Shown one piece after another: positions 55,426-63,768 of a stretch of 64,000 bases of DNA. A program made the translations under genes and the position numbers. How positions within the stretch are numbered: the stretch's first letter is position 1; each line of letters starts with the position of its first letter. The stretch spans positions 310,001 to 374,000 of the forward strand of contig NZ_FOQD01000003.1 in assembly GCF_900113665.1 (NCBI RefSeq), written 5' to 3'. This DNA comes from Planctomicrobium piriforme. GTDB taxonomy: Bacteria > Planctomycetota > Planctomycetia > Planctomycetales > Planctomycetaceae. The notes under the pieces were generated by a model. That model was not told the origin of the DNA, ran no database searches, and worked only from the letters and a program-made list of their open reading frames with translations.

Positions 55426-55471
55426 TCTCCCTCGCCCCTGTACCCAGGGGAGAGGGCCCGAGTGAGGGGTA
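55426..55471. repeat. REP-like palindrome (copy 3, shorter)
   Basis: TTCTCCCTCGCCCCTGTACC then CAGGGGAGAGGGCCCGAGTG AGGGG: a diverged member of the 19926 and 34771 family (the space is only to break the string). It lies between the pnp terminator and the kinase gene. Confidence 0.7.
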
Positions 55472-55516
55472 TTTGATCGAGCTGCACCTGTTAATGATTC
55501 TCCATCGCTTTCTGTA

Positions 55517-56299
55517 ATGGCAGCCCTCGTCATGACTGACGAAACCGCACACCTCGAACGCGACCGCCTCGAACGGCAGTACAACGAAATCGCCGTTCTC
55601 GCCGGCGGGCTGGCTCATGAAGTCCGCAATCCGCTCTCCACGATTCGCCTGAATCTGGAATTGCTGTTCGAGGAACTCGAAGCGATCGACCACCCCTCGA
55701 CGCACCGCATGCTGCGGAAAATGAAAACCATTCAGAACGAGTGCGGGCATCTCGACGACGTCCTCGAAGCGTTTCTGCAGTTTGCCAGAGCAGGGGAGCT
55801 GACGCTCGCAGAGAGCAACATCGCCGACCTGATCCGTTCGCATCTCGACTGGTACATGCCGTTTGCCGAACAGCAGCACATCGATATTCGCCCGCACCTG
55901 GCCGCCGACTTGCCGATGGTGCAGGTGGACCATCGCTTATTCCGACAGTTGCTCGACAACCTCATCCGGAACGCGCAGCAGGCGATGCCGGAAGGGGGTC
56001 TGATCGAGATTCAGGCATTCCGCCGTGACGACCATGTGATCGTCGAAATCATCGACACCGGCCACGGTATCCCGCCAGCCGCTGTGCCGAAGATCTTCGA
56101 GGCGTTCTTCTCGACGAAGTCCTCCGGCAGCGGCCTCGGCTTACCGACCGTCCGCAAGATCGTCGAAGCCCACGGGGGGACGATTCACTGCGAAAGTGCG
56201 CAGGGACGGGGGACGCGCTTCACGCTGTCATTCCCGCTTGCGGCAGCACCAACCGCGGGCGCTGCTGTTACTGAACCGACTCCACTTTCAGCAACTTGA
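55517..56299 (+). CDS. Soluble histidine kinase without an N-terminal sensor
   Basis: A 260-residue protein (ATG 55517, or 55532). A short coiled lead (HLERDRLERQYNEIAVLAGG) precedes the H-box GGLAHEVRNPLSTIRLNLEL with His34. The ATPase has the N-box RQLLDNLIRNAQQAMPEGG, G1 DTGHGIPPAAV and G2 SGSGLGLPTVRKIVEAHGG, with an Ala/Pro tail. Lacking a sensor, it must receive signals through a partner or the lead coil. No response regulator is adjacent. Its last 32 nt overlap the convergent CAP-domain gene. Confidence 0.9.
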   Translation: MAALVMTDETAHLERDRLERQYNEIAVLAGGLAHEVRNPLSTIRLNLELLFEELEAIDHPSTHRMLRKMKTIQNECGHLDDVLEAFLQFARAGELTLAESNIADLIRSHLDWYMPFAEQQHIDIRPHLAADLPMVQVDHRLFRQLLDNLIRNAQQAMPEGGLIEIQAFRRDDHVIVEIIDTGHGIPPAAVPKIFEAFFSTKSSGSGLGLPTVRKIVEAHGGTIHCESAQGRGTRFTLSFPLAAAPTAGAAVTEPTPLSAT

Positions 56300-57125
56300 G
56301 CTTGCCCTCGACTTCTTCGACAGCGTAATGCTCGTTCGCCTGAGGCTGCAGCGACTGCACCGGCTGGCCTTCCGGTTGCCATGACAGCGTCTGCGGCACG
56401 CACAACATGTGTCGGCGGATGATTCCCTCAGGCGAAGTAAACTCCGTCTCGCCCACCTTGTAGCGGAGTTCCCCATCGGTGCGGTTGGCGATATCGAACT
56501 CAATCGCCTGCGACTTCGGTCGGGCGAAGAGTTGAACGGCAAAGAAGGCCCCGGTTTCCTGGCTCTGGGCGACCGCCACGGCCGTTTCCGTCACTTCATC
56601 AGACAGCATGTTGGCGCGATGCGGGGGCGAATTCTTCCACACTTGAAAGAACGCCTGCGACAGCGCCCCGGTGGAGAAGCCGACGCTGTTGAACTGCATG
56701 GCGATATTCTCTTTGAGCGAACAGAAGTCATAGCCATGCGCACTCGCGCGCTGGGAGGGGGTCTGGTCGTCGGCCTGATGACCATAGCGGCCTGTTTTGG
56801 CCATGTACGCAGCAAAGTCATTGGCCGTCTGCTGCAACTTGTCGCTGACCTCCACAGGCCCTTTCCCTTCCTCCTTGCGAAACGCATTCGTCTGCTGCGT
56901 AATCGCAGCGTTGACCTTCTCCAGATCAGCCTTCACACGCGGCTGATAATCACCCGTGCTCTCACGGGTGACGACGATGGTCTCGTGCCCGGCACTGTTC
57001 GCGGTCGCCTGCGGCGTCTCGGCACTGAGATCCCTCACACAAATCTGACTGGCGATGACCGCGAAGAAAACGACCGCCCATCGCCAACCTGCCGCGCGAC
57101 CTGATTGAAGCTGTATTTTCCGCAT
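56268..57125 (-). CDS. Exported CAP/SCP-domain protein
   Basis: A 285-residue protein with a signal peptide (AAGWRWAVVFFAVIASQICV, then DLSAE). The CAP domain (about 65-200) shows INAAITQQTNAFRKEEG-like start, LQQTANDFAAYMAKTGRYGH, GYDFCSLKENIAMQF, AFFQVWKNSPPHRANMLSDE (the conserved N/HR-N-L motif) and GAFFAVQLFARP. A small strand-rich C-terminal domain follows. Such proteins are exported and often bind lipids or cell-wall components. It overlaps the convergent kinase gene at the 3' ends by 32 nt. Confidence 0.92.
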   Translation of the reverse strand: MRKIQLQSGRAAGWRWAVVFFAVIASQICVRDLSAETPQATANSAGHETIVVTRESTGDYQPRVKADLEKVNAAITQQTNAFRKEEGKGPVEVSDKLQQTANDFAAYMAKTGRYGHQADDQTPSQRASAHGYDFCSLKENIAMQFNSVGFSTGALSQAFFQVWKNSPPHRANMLSDEVTETAVAVAQSQETGAFFAVQLFARPKSQAIEFDIANRTDGELRYKVGETEFTSPEGIIRRHMLCVPQTLSWQPEGQPVQSLQPQANEHYAVEEVEGKLKLLKVESVQ

Positions 57126-57294
57126 CCCTGCCTCCCTGTTGGACTGAATTTTCTCTCAGCATGGCCTGAAACGGTGGGCCGTCAATCTGTAAGTGCGCGA
57201 AATCGAGTTGAAGCAACAAGAAGAAACTGCGTTAAACACCACGCGCTGAGCCGGTTTCATCCACAGGCGACTTGGATTGACTGTGAGGCGGGCC

Positions 57295-58116
57295 ATGCTT
57301 GAAACATGCAATGACGATGCATCCTGGATCTTGATGTGGAGTTTGGCGTTCGCGATCTATGCGATTGCCAAGCTCGCGAGCTGGTTCGCTTGTTCAACAC
57401 AGAATGTGCCCCTCTGGAAACAGGCGCTCTATCTCCTGGCCTGGCCCGGTATGGACCCGAAGGCCTTTTACAATCAGCCGCCGCATCCAATCCCCATTCC
57501 GACTACGGCAGAATGGGTCGGCGCTGCAGCCAAGATGCTCTTCGGAGTCTCACTGCTCTGCCTGTTTGGTCCTGATCTGCCAGAGCTCACGGGTTACCAG
57601 CGTGCCTGGGTTGGAATGACGGGTGTCATTTTCATCCTGCACTTCGGGCTGTTTCATTTGCTCTCATGCTTATGGAGATGCTGCGGGCTGGGTGCGGTCC
57701 CCATCATGAACTGGCCGATTGCATCACAGGGACTGGCCGAATTCTGGGGCCGGCGCTGGAACCTGGCGTTTCGGGATCTGACTTACAAGTTCCTCTTCAT
57801 GCCGCTGCAACGACGTATGGGAGCAAAAGCCGGGCTCTTGCTGGGCTTCTTTGTCAGCGGACTGATTCATGATCTGGTGATCTCGGTTCCGGCCGGTGCA
57901 GGCTACGGACTTCCGACCGCTTACTTCAGCCTGCAGGGTTGCGGAATTCTGGTGGAACGCAGCCGCGCTGGCAGTAGATTCGGTTTGAGTCGAGGATCGA
58001 CTGGCTGCATCTATTGTGCGGCAATCGTCCTGCTGCCCTGCACGTGGCTGTTTCATACCCCGTTCGTCAACGGCGTCATCCTGCCGTTTCTGGAAGCCAT
58101 CTGGAGTCTGCAATGA
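57295..58116 (+). CDS. MBOAT/wax-synthase-like acyltransferase
   Basis: A 273-residue membrane protein starting at ATG 57295 with GAGG 6 nt upstream (TTG 57277 possible). It has about seven helices and family motifs LYLLAWPGMDPKAFYN, SQGLAEFWGRRWNLAFRDL and LLLGFFVSGLIHDLVI, in which the invariant His sits in GLIHD. This is the MBOAT_2/wax-synthase type acyltransferase, which may make neutral lipid esters or acylate membrane sterols or polyketides. Coupled to the next gene by ATGA overlap. Substrate unknown. Confidence 0.85.
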   Translation: MLETCNDDASWILMWSLAFAIYAIAKLASWFACSTQNVPLWKQALYLLAWPGMDPKAFYNQPPHPIPIPTTAEWVGAAAKMLFGVSLLCLFGPDLPELTGYQRAWVGMTGVIFILHFGLFHLLSCLWRCCGLGAVPIMNWPIASQGLAEFWGRRWNLAFRDLTYKFLFMPLQRRMGAKAGLLLGFFVSGLIHDLVISVPAGAGYGLPTAYFSLQGCGILVERSRAGSRFGLSRGSTGCIYCAAIVLLPCTWLFHTPFVNGVILPFLEAIWSLQ

Positions 58117-58520
58117 ACATCTCTCTCGGTTCCGCCCTCTTTCTGGCAGGGTTTGGCCAGTTGAGCGTATTGGTCGCCTCGGCGATTGTTCCGTCCCAAT
58201 TGAACTGGAAATCATCCCTCGCCAGCCTGCCGTTGCTGATGCGGCAACTGTTCTGGATCTATGGGGCGTACGTTGTGTTGTCGATTGTGAGCCTGGGCGT
58301 GATCTGCTTGACTCAATCTGGCGAACTGGCAACGGGAACTCCGCTCGCCAGAGCAGTCTGCATGTACGGCGCCGCCTTCTGGGGAATACGTCTGTCACTG
58401 CAGCGGTTTATCTCTGTCGAACCATTTTTGACGACGTGGTGGCTGCGCGGCGGATACCACCTGCTGACGGTTCTGTTCACCTGCAACACGCTGGTCTACT
58501 TATGGGCCGTATTCCACTAA
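58113..58520 (+). CDS. Small membrane protein coupled to the MBOAT gene
   Basis: A 135-residue membrane protein, four helices (LGSALFLAGFGQLSVLVAS, QLFWIYGAYVVLSIVSLGVI, LARAVCMYGAAFWGIRLSL, GGYHLLTVLFTCNTLVYLWA). ATG 58113 overlaps the stop of the MBOAT gene by 4 nt and has GGAG upstream. It is likely a helper or second subunit. Not otherwise recognised. Confidence 0.75.
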   Translation: MNISLGSALFLAGFGQLSVLVASAIVPSQLNWKSSLASLPLLMRQLFWIYGAYVVLSIVSLGVICLTQSGELATGTPLARAVCMYGAAFWGIRLSLQRFISVEPFLTTWWLRGGYHLLTVLFTCNTLVYLWAVFH

Positions 58521-58591
58521 CCACTTTCGCTCGATCATCCCCTTGCCACTTACTTGTCTGGCTCTGGACCCTCGACCCTCGTCTCTGGACT

Positions 58592-59512
58592 CTACCGTGC
58601 CACCGACCCGTGTTTGCCTCTGCGTTTCCGCCAGTCGAGGTAGTGGCCGAGGGCGAGTTGGAAGGGGTCGCTGGTCGTCACTTGCACGAGGTCGCAGCCG
58701 CAGCCGGCGCTGATGTCCTTCAACTGCTGCTGAAAGGCCTGAAACTGTTGCAGGTAGACCTTCCGCAGCCGGTGCGGATCGACCAGCAGACGCTGGCCGT
58801 CGTTTTCGAGATTGCGAAACTGCGTCGGCTTCTCGAACGGGAAGTCGGCTTCTTCGGGAGCAATCACCTGCAGCAACACCACCTCGTGTTTGTTGCGGCG
58901 GAACTGCTGCAACGCCGTCTGCAGCGGTTGCAGGTCGTCAAAGAAATCGCTGATCACGATCACCAGCGATCGACGACGCAATGAGGGAATCAGTTTTTCA
59001 AACAGACTCGACATCCCGGTCTCACCGCCAGGCCGACGTTCCTGCAACGCGGTCGCCAACTGGCGGAAGCGCTTCGGATTCGTCGAGGGTTCGAACCGGT
59101 CGCCAATCTTGTCGTCGAATGTGACCAGACCGACGGCATCACGCTGCGTCGTCAGCAGATACCCCAGCGAAGCCGCCAACACGCGGGCATATTCATACTT
59201 GGTTGCCGTGCTGTTGCCGTAGGCCATGCTGCCTGAGGCGTCGACCACCAGGTACGCCTGCAGATTGGTTTCTTCCTCGAACTCTTTGATGTAGTAGCGT
59301 CCGGTTTTCCCGAACGCCCGCCAGTCGATGTGGCGGATTTCATCGCCTGGGGTGTACTGTCGATGCTCGACGAACTCGACGCTGGAACCTTTGAAGGGGC
59401 TCTGGTGCTGCCCGATCATGTACCCTTCAACGATCAGCCGCGCGACCACTTCCAACTGACCAAAGCGGGCCAGGGCGGTGGGATCGACCAGCGAGACAGG
59501 CGGCTCCGACAT
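58592..59512 (-). CDS. DUF58/VWA-like protein
   Basis: A 306-residue protein. The DUF58 core is EFVEHRQYTPGDEIRHIDWR then AFGKTGRYYIKEFEEETN, followed by a VWA-like fold with MIDAS-like DASGS in YLVVDASGSMAYGNS and IVISDFFDD. It normally pairs with MoxR ATPases; the likely MoxR here is far away (24296-25315). Cytosolic or membrane-peripheral. Function in this organism is inferred from family only. Confidence 0.93.
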   Translation of the reverse strand: MSEPPVSLVDPTALARFGQLEVVARLIVEGYMIGQHQSPFKGSSVEFVEHRQYTPGDEIRHIDWRAFGKTGRYYIKEFEEETNLQAYLVVDASGSMAYGNSTATKYEYARVLAASLGYLLTTQRDAVGLVTFDDKIGDRFEPSTNPKRFRQLATALQERRPGGETGMSSLFEKLIPSLRRRSLVIVISDFFDDLQPLQTALQQFRRNKHEVVLLQVIAPEEADFPFEKPTQFRNLENDGQRLLVDPHRLRKVYLQQFQAFQQQLKDISAGCGCDLVQVTTSDPFQLALGHYLDWRKRRGKHGSVAR

Positions 59513-59619
59513 CGGGCACGGTTCCGAACAACAAGTGACGGACAGAATTTCCGCCTTCGTTCATATCACACCAGGCAACGTGGAGACAGCCAATACATGG
59601 CGATGTGAAGAGAAAAGGA

Positions 59620-59665
59620 ATTTCAACGCCGAGAGCGCGGAGCACGCGGAGAGATCAAGGTGGGA
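59620..59665. repeat. Intergenic AACGCCGAGAGCGCGGAGCA repeat
   Basis: AACGCCGAGAGCGCGGAGCA then CGCGGAGAGATCAAGG here matches the AACGCCGAGAGCGCAGAG of about 5458-5475 and, in complement, CTCCGCGGCCTCTGCGTTTC near 60160-60180. These are short dispersed direct repeats. The 268-bp gap 59513-59780 holds no convincing gene. Confidence 0.5.
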
Positions 59666-59780
59666 ATCGTTTACGATCTTTTCCATGTGACAGTCGACTC
59701 TCCATTACTGCATCATGACCAAGCTCAATCCGATGATTCTCGTGTACGGATATCTGCCAGCAAATTAGCTGAGGTAAAGC

Positions 59781-60083
59781 ATGGAACAGGATCAGAACCC
59801 AACCGCGCGCCCAAAGTTCCAGTTGGGCGATCGCGTGCAAATCGATCAATCCTGGTTCGTCGAACTGGTGCGTGGCGCGATTGGACGAATCGCGAGTCCT
59901 CCTTTAGGGCTCAACGAATATAGGGGGCACTATCGCATCGCGTTCCCTTACATGCCAACTGACGCACCGGGCGAGATTGTCTATTGGGTCGAATTCGACG
60001 ATCCGGTTCACGAACCCGGAACCCAAATCGATACGGATGCGGCCGAGGTCAGTCAGGCCTGCCTGTCTTTGATCAGTCATTGA
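59781..60083 (+). CDS. Small hypothetical protein with SH3-like start
   Basis: A 100-residue protein with GAGG 7 nt before ATG 59781. A beta-barrel-like start PKFQLGDRVQIDQSWFVELV RGAIGRIASPP (gap only to break the string) resembles SH3-like barrel proteins. The acidic C-terminus is VEFDDPVHEPGTQIDTDAAE. No signal. Single gene; family not known to me. Confidence 0.65.
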   Translation: MEQDQNPTARPKFQLGDRVQIDQSWFVELVRGAIGRIASPPLGLNEYRGHYRIAFPYMPTDAPGEIVYWVEFDDPVHEPGTQIDTDAAEVSQACLSLISH

Positions 60084-60188
60084 CTTCCCTCACTTTCACG
60101 GCTCACACGAACTCAACTGAAGAAGGACAAAGTTCGACTCTCGATATTTTCTCTGCGAACTCCGCGGCCTCTGCGTTTCAAACTCTTC

Positions 60189-61316
60189 CTATTCATCCCC
60201 AAACTGAAACGGCTGACCAGCGACATCAAAACCCGGGGAACGGGCGATGTTCAGCAGCAGGCCGATTGAGAACGCTGTCGTCACCAGGCTCGAGCCGCCG
60301 TAGCTCATCAGCGGCAGCGTCAGGCCGGTAATGGGGGAAAGGCCGACGGTCATTGAGGTGTTGATGAGCACCTGCGCGGTCAGGATTGCCACGATGCCAG
60401 TGGCAAGAAGGCGTCCAAAGGGATCTCTGGTGGCCGCCGCAACATGCAGCCCGGTGATGACAAAGCAGGAGAAGACCGCCAGCGTTCCGAGCGTGCCCCA
60501 TAGGCCATACCGCTCCCCGACAAGGCAGTAGACGAAGTCGGTCCGGCCGGCAGGGAGCCGGTAGGCGGCAAGATCATCTAAAGGCATGCCGTTGAGTTCG
60601 CTCCCCCAAGTCCCGCCAAGGGCCAGCAGTTGTTTGGACTGGTACAGGTGGTAGCCGTCGCCCGGGTCAGGCTTGCCGCCGTCGTGTTGTTGAAAGACTG
60701 CCGTGACGCGTGACTTCTGTTCGGCGCTCATGCAGATCCAGAGGACCGGCAAGAGTGCAATCCCGGCGGCCACCGTGGCCATCAAGTGCCAGCGTTTCGC
60801 CCCGGCGATGAAGAGCATGGCGTACAGCACGGGGAAGAAGAGCAGCGAGGTGCCGAGGTCCGGTTCTTTGAGAATCAGCAGGACGGGAATCACGGTCATC
60901 GCGAACGGGGGAATCAGTCCCAGCACCGTGCGGTGATTACGACGGAACATCAGGTAGTGGCCGAGCGCCAGAATGAGGGCGAGCTTCGCGAGTTCCGACG
61001 GCTGGACCGACAACGGGCCGACGGGAATCCAGCGCCGAGCCCCTTGTTTCGCGGGAAAGAAATAGACCGCCACCAGCAGTGCGACCGCCGCGACATAGAA
61101 GGGGTAGCTCCAGGGCTTGAGCCGCTGATACGGCAGCGCCCAGGCGATGGCGGCGGAACCCGCCCCCAGTACCAGCCACACAATCTGTCGCGAGGCGTAA
61201 GAGCCTCCTTCCAGTTCGTCTCCCCGTTGAATTCCGGAGAGCCCGAGCCAGATGAGCAGGGCCGTGCAGGCGAGCAGCACGCACATTGCGCCAGAAATGG
61301 TCCGTCCTTGCCCCAT
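60189..61316 (-). CDS. SEDS family (FtsW/RodA) membrane protein
   Basis: A 375-residue polytopic protein. Family markers are GARRWIPVGPLSVQPSELAK, LGLIPPFAMTVIPVLLILKE, PDLGTSLLFFPVLYAMLFIA, LPAGRTDFVYCLVGERYG, QVLINTSMTVGLSPITGLTL and PLMSYGGSSLVTTAFSIGLL. SEDS proteins are peptidoglycan glycan polymerases; planctomycetes mostly lack FtsZ yet keep some wall-synthesis genes, so this is worth noting. No transpeptidase partner is in the window. The start is the only good one. Confidence 0.95.
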   Translation of the reverse strand: MGQGRTISGAMCVLLACTALLIWLGLSGIQRGDELEGGSYASRQIVWLVLGAGSAAIAWALPYQRLKPWSYPFYVAAVALLVAVYFFPAKQGARRWIPVGPLSVQPSELAKLALILALGHYLMFRRNHRTVLGLIPPFAMTVIPVLLILKEPDLGTSLLFFPVLYAMLFIAGAKRWHLMATVAAGIALLPVLWICMSAEQKSRVTAVFQQHDGGKPDPGDGYHLYQSKQLLALGGTWGSELNGMPLDDLAAYRLPAGRTDFVYCLVGERYGLWGTLGTLAVFSCFVITGLHVAAATRDPFGRLLATGIVAILTAQVLINTSMTVGLSPITGLTLPLMSYGGSSLVTTAFSIGLLLNIARSPGFDVAGQPFQFGDE

Positions 61317-61604
61317 CCTCGTCCGTCAGCAGAGAGATCTTAAAGCCTGATGAGCGACCGTCCCTGATCGCCGTCGGCCACATCCTAGCCGTGCTAAGGA
61401 AGGGACAGAAAGGCCACTTTGGGTCGGCCGTCGCCCCTGCGGGCCTCTCGCCGTCGGCCGTTAAGGAAACTGAACATTCTGTTCACGGGCCGAAACATTC
61501 TTCTTGCCCATCATTCCGATTATTCCTATTTTAACGATTATGCAGGCCACCGAGACGCCTGACTTTGTGATTTGCCATCCCATTCAATTGATTGAGGCTC
61601 AGCA

Positions 61605-61943
61605 ATGAACCTGTTGAAAGCACTGCTGCTGGACGAGTCCGGCACAATTCTGTCCGCCGAAACCGCATTGCTCGGAACCCTGGGGGTCGCCGGCGCGACG
61701 ATGGGGCTGTCGACCGCGGCAACCTCTGTGCGCGACGAGATGGCGGAGATGGCCTACGCCTTCCGCAGTCTCGACCAGAGCTACAGCTTTGAAGGCCAGC
61801 GGTCAGGCAGCGCCTGGACCGCCGGTTCCAAATATGTTCAGCCCAGCGCGGAAGAGTCACGCGAGCGGCTGAGGGCCCAGTTCGAAAAAGAGGCTCAGCA
61901 ACAGGTCGCCCACGACGAAAACGAAGGTCCGTTGCTTCCATAA
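61605..61943 (+). CDS. Flp-pilin-like small protein
   Basis: A 112-residue protein with GAGG 7 nt before ATG 61605. The N-terminus LLLDESGTILSAETALLGTL continues GVAGATMGLS, a hydrophobic segment of the pattern seen in Flp/Tad pilins and pseudopilins (Glu within the hydrophobic stretch). The C-terminal part is polar and helical (EESRERLRAQFEKEAQQQVA). It could be a surface or pilus subunit, but the likeness is weak. Confidence 0.55.
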   Translation: MNLLKALLLDESGTILSAETALLGTLGVAGATMGLSTAATSVRDEMAEMAYAFRSLDQSYSFEGQRSGSAWTAGSKYVQPSAEESRERLRAQFEKEAQQQVAHDENEGPLLP

Positions 61944-62547
61944 AGGGGCGAAATCCGAAACACGAAATTCGAAATCCGAAACAATTTCAACGAAGGGATT
62001 GGTGCGGTGTTTCGAGCGTCGGATTTCGAATCTTCCATACGGTCCGCGGGGCCGCCTGAACGCGTAATAGCAGTCAGTCGAGCAGGTGGCCGAAGTCCAT
62101 TCGCGGTCTTGAGAAAAGAGTGCGAAATCGGGATTTGGAGTGGCGAACGGACAGACCTCAACCGAAGAAGGGGACGAGGGCTGCCCAGCTCCGGCCCAGC
62201 GAAGGCTTCGAACCGGCCGAAAGGGCCTGTGAAATCCATAATTCGCGAGTGAAAACGGCTTTTTTTGTTGACATTTTCACTCATCGCAGAAAAAATCGAA
62301 GCCAGTCAGCCAGATCTATTTGCCGCCAATGAAACTCATCGAATTCGTCGTGGTCCAGTTGCTTCTGGGACCGCTTCCACAGAATCACTTGCCGGTGATT
62401 CTGTCTCGTGAATCGGGGTTGATTGGAAACCTGTCTGACTCCGCGATCGCGTTCTCGCGTGGGGAAAGCTGCTGATTTAATTTTGTCGGACTTGTTTTTT
62501 GTCGAACAGTGTTTGTTCGACATGGAGCTCAGAGGGGAGATGTGCTG
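61944..62547. other. Intergenic region, repeat plus promoter space
   Basis: 604 bp. The left part is palindromic repeat copy C. The rest should hold the promoter of the small acidic protein gene at 62548. A long open frame on the opposite strand (62281-62877) runs through it, but looks spurious. Confidence 0.5.
61948..62033. repeat. Dispersed palindromic repeat (GAAGCACGAAAT family, copy C)
   Basis: AAATCCGAAACACGAAATTC then GAAATCCGAAACAAT starts near 61950. It is followed by about 30 bp of spacer and GTTTCGAGCGTCGGATTTCG. More diverged than copies A (893-970) and B (31086-31226). Confidence 0.75.
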
Positions 62548-62847
62548 ATGGATTTTTCCTTCGAGGTGAATCCTGACCTCGATGTCGCGATTGGGACGGA
62601 GCTGTCCTATGAAGACACGCAGGATCTCGAATTTGTTGAAGAGTTTGATTTCTCCAACGTCGATCCGCTGAATCCGACCGGCGCCAAGCCAGGTTCGGAA
62701 GACAAAGTGCGGATGCTGGCAGCCCGCTATGCGGCTGGCGTTCCACTCTGGCACGATGAAGACTGTTACGATCACGGTCCCGCCGAAGCCGTCGGAAACT
62801 TCCCGGCTGAAAACAGCGGGCATTTCGACATCGACGACGAGTTCTAA
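62548..62847 (+). CDS. Small acidic hypothetical protein
   Basis: A 99-residue protein starting at ATG 62548 with GGGGAGATG upstream. Rich in Asp/Glu (DLDVAIGTELSYEDTQDLEF VEEFDFSN, gap only to break the string), ending HFDIDDEF. A conserved-looking core is VRMLAARYAAGVPLWHDEDC. No signal or helix. Followed by an intrinsic terminator at 62984. Function unknown. Confidence 0.65.
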   Translation: MDFSFEVNPDLDVAIGTELSYEDTQDLEFVEEFDFSNVDPLNPTGAKPGSEDKVRMLAARYAAGVPLWHDEDCYDHGPAEAVGNFPAENSGHFDIDDEF

Positions 62848-62983
62848 CCTGAGAACTCGGGCAGGGAACTCCGTCACGAGTTTTATTTGGCCTGAGTGAG
62901 AACTCTTCTCGATCCGATCTTTTTCAGTGAACCCTTTTCAGCGAACACAATGCGCTCTGACGTGTCTGCTGACTGAGTCATTC

Positions 62984-63025
62984 AAACCGGATTCCAGACC
63001 GCTTTGGCTGGAATCCGGTTTCTTT
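62984..63025 (+). terminator. Intrinsic terminator
   Basis: A perfect 14-bp stem AAACCGGATTCCAG (62984-62997) / CTGGAATCCGGTTT (63008-63021) with a 10-nt loop, then CTTTTG. It ends the transcript of the small acidic protein. Confidence 0.88.
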
Positions 63026-63094
63026 TGAGCCTCACATTTTGTCCCGCTTCGAGTCGTCCTGTTCCTCTCGCATAGCCCTGCCAGAGACCCGCAC

Positions 63095-63724
63095 ATGATC
63101 GGCATCATCGATTACGGCATGGGCAACCTGCGCAGCGTGCAGAAGGCGTTCGAACATCTGGGCACGCCTGCAGAGTTTGTCGCGTCACCGCGCGAACTGC
63201 AGGATCTCGACGGCGTGATTCTGCCGGGAGTAGGGGCGTTTCGCGATGCGATCGCTGAACTCCGGCGACACGACTTCGTCTCGGCCATCCACGATTACGT
63301 CGCGTGCGGTCGACCGCTGCTGGGCATCTGTCTGGGACAGCAACTGCTGTTTGACCGCAGCTACGAAGACGGCGAGTACGAAGGGCTGGGCCTGATTGCC
63401 GGCGACGTCATTCGTTTTCAGTCAGAGCCGGGTCTCAAGATCCCGCACATGGGCTGGAATTCGCTGGAAGTGACCCGTCCTCATCCGCTGCTCGCCGAAA
63501 TTTCGACGGGGGACTACGTTTACTTCGTACACAGCTATCATGTCCGTCCGACGGACGAGAATGTGGTTCTCGCCCACACGCGGCACGGGCATCAGGCTTT
63601 TGCGTCGATTGTGGGGCAGGGAAACATCACCGCGACTCAATTCCACCCGGAAAAGAGTCAACGCGTGGGGCTGAAGTTACTGCAGAATTTTGCTGAGATG
63701 GTCTCTGCTGCCGTCGCTTCGTGA
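63095..63724 (+). CDS. hisH: Imidazole glycerol phosphate synthase, glutaminase subunit
   Basis: A 209-residue class I glutamine amidotransferase. Motifs are IIDYGMGNLRSVQKAFEHLG, VILPGVGAFRDA, the nucleophile Cys79 in GICLGQQLLF and the His/Glu of TQFHPEKSQRVG near 188-193. It supplies ammonia to HisF for the closure of the imidazole ring in histidine biosynthesis. Other his genes, including hisF, are not in the window; the next gene is unrelated. Cytosolic. Confidence 0.98.
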   Translation: MIGIIDYGMGNLRSVQKAFEHLGTPAEFVASPRELQDLDGVILPGVGAFRDAIAELRRHDFVSAIHDYVACGRPLLGICLGQQLLFDRSYEDGEYEGLGLIAGDVIRFQSEPGLKIPHMGWNSLEVTRPHPLLAEISTGDYVYFVHSYHVRPTDENVVLAHTRHGHQAFASIVGQGNITATQFHPEKSQRVGLKLLQNFAEMVSAAVAS

Positions 63725-63768
63725 CGGCGGGAAGAGTGCCGATGACCGGTTCAAAGGAGAATGTCCGG

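Noticed and set aside
62281..62877. Minus-strand frame of 198 codons opposite the small acidic gene
   Set aside because: Basic, Gln/Arg-rich, no ribosome site recognised, and it would run through the promoter space; the plus gene at 62548 has a good ribosome site and a following terminator.
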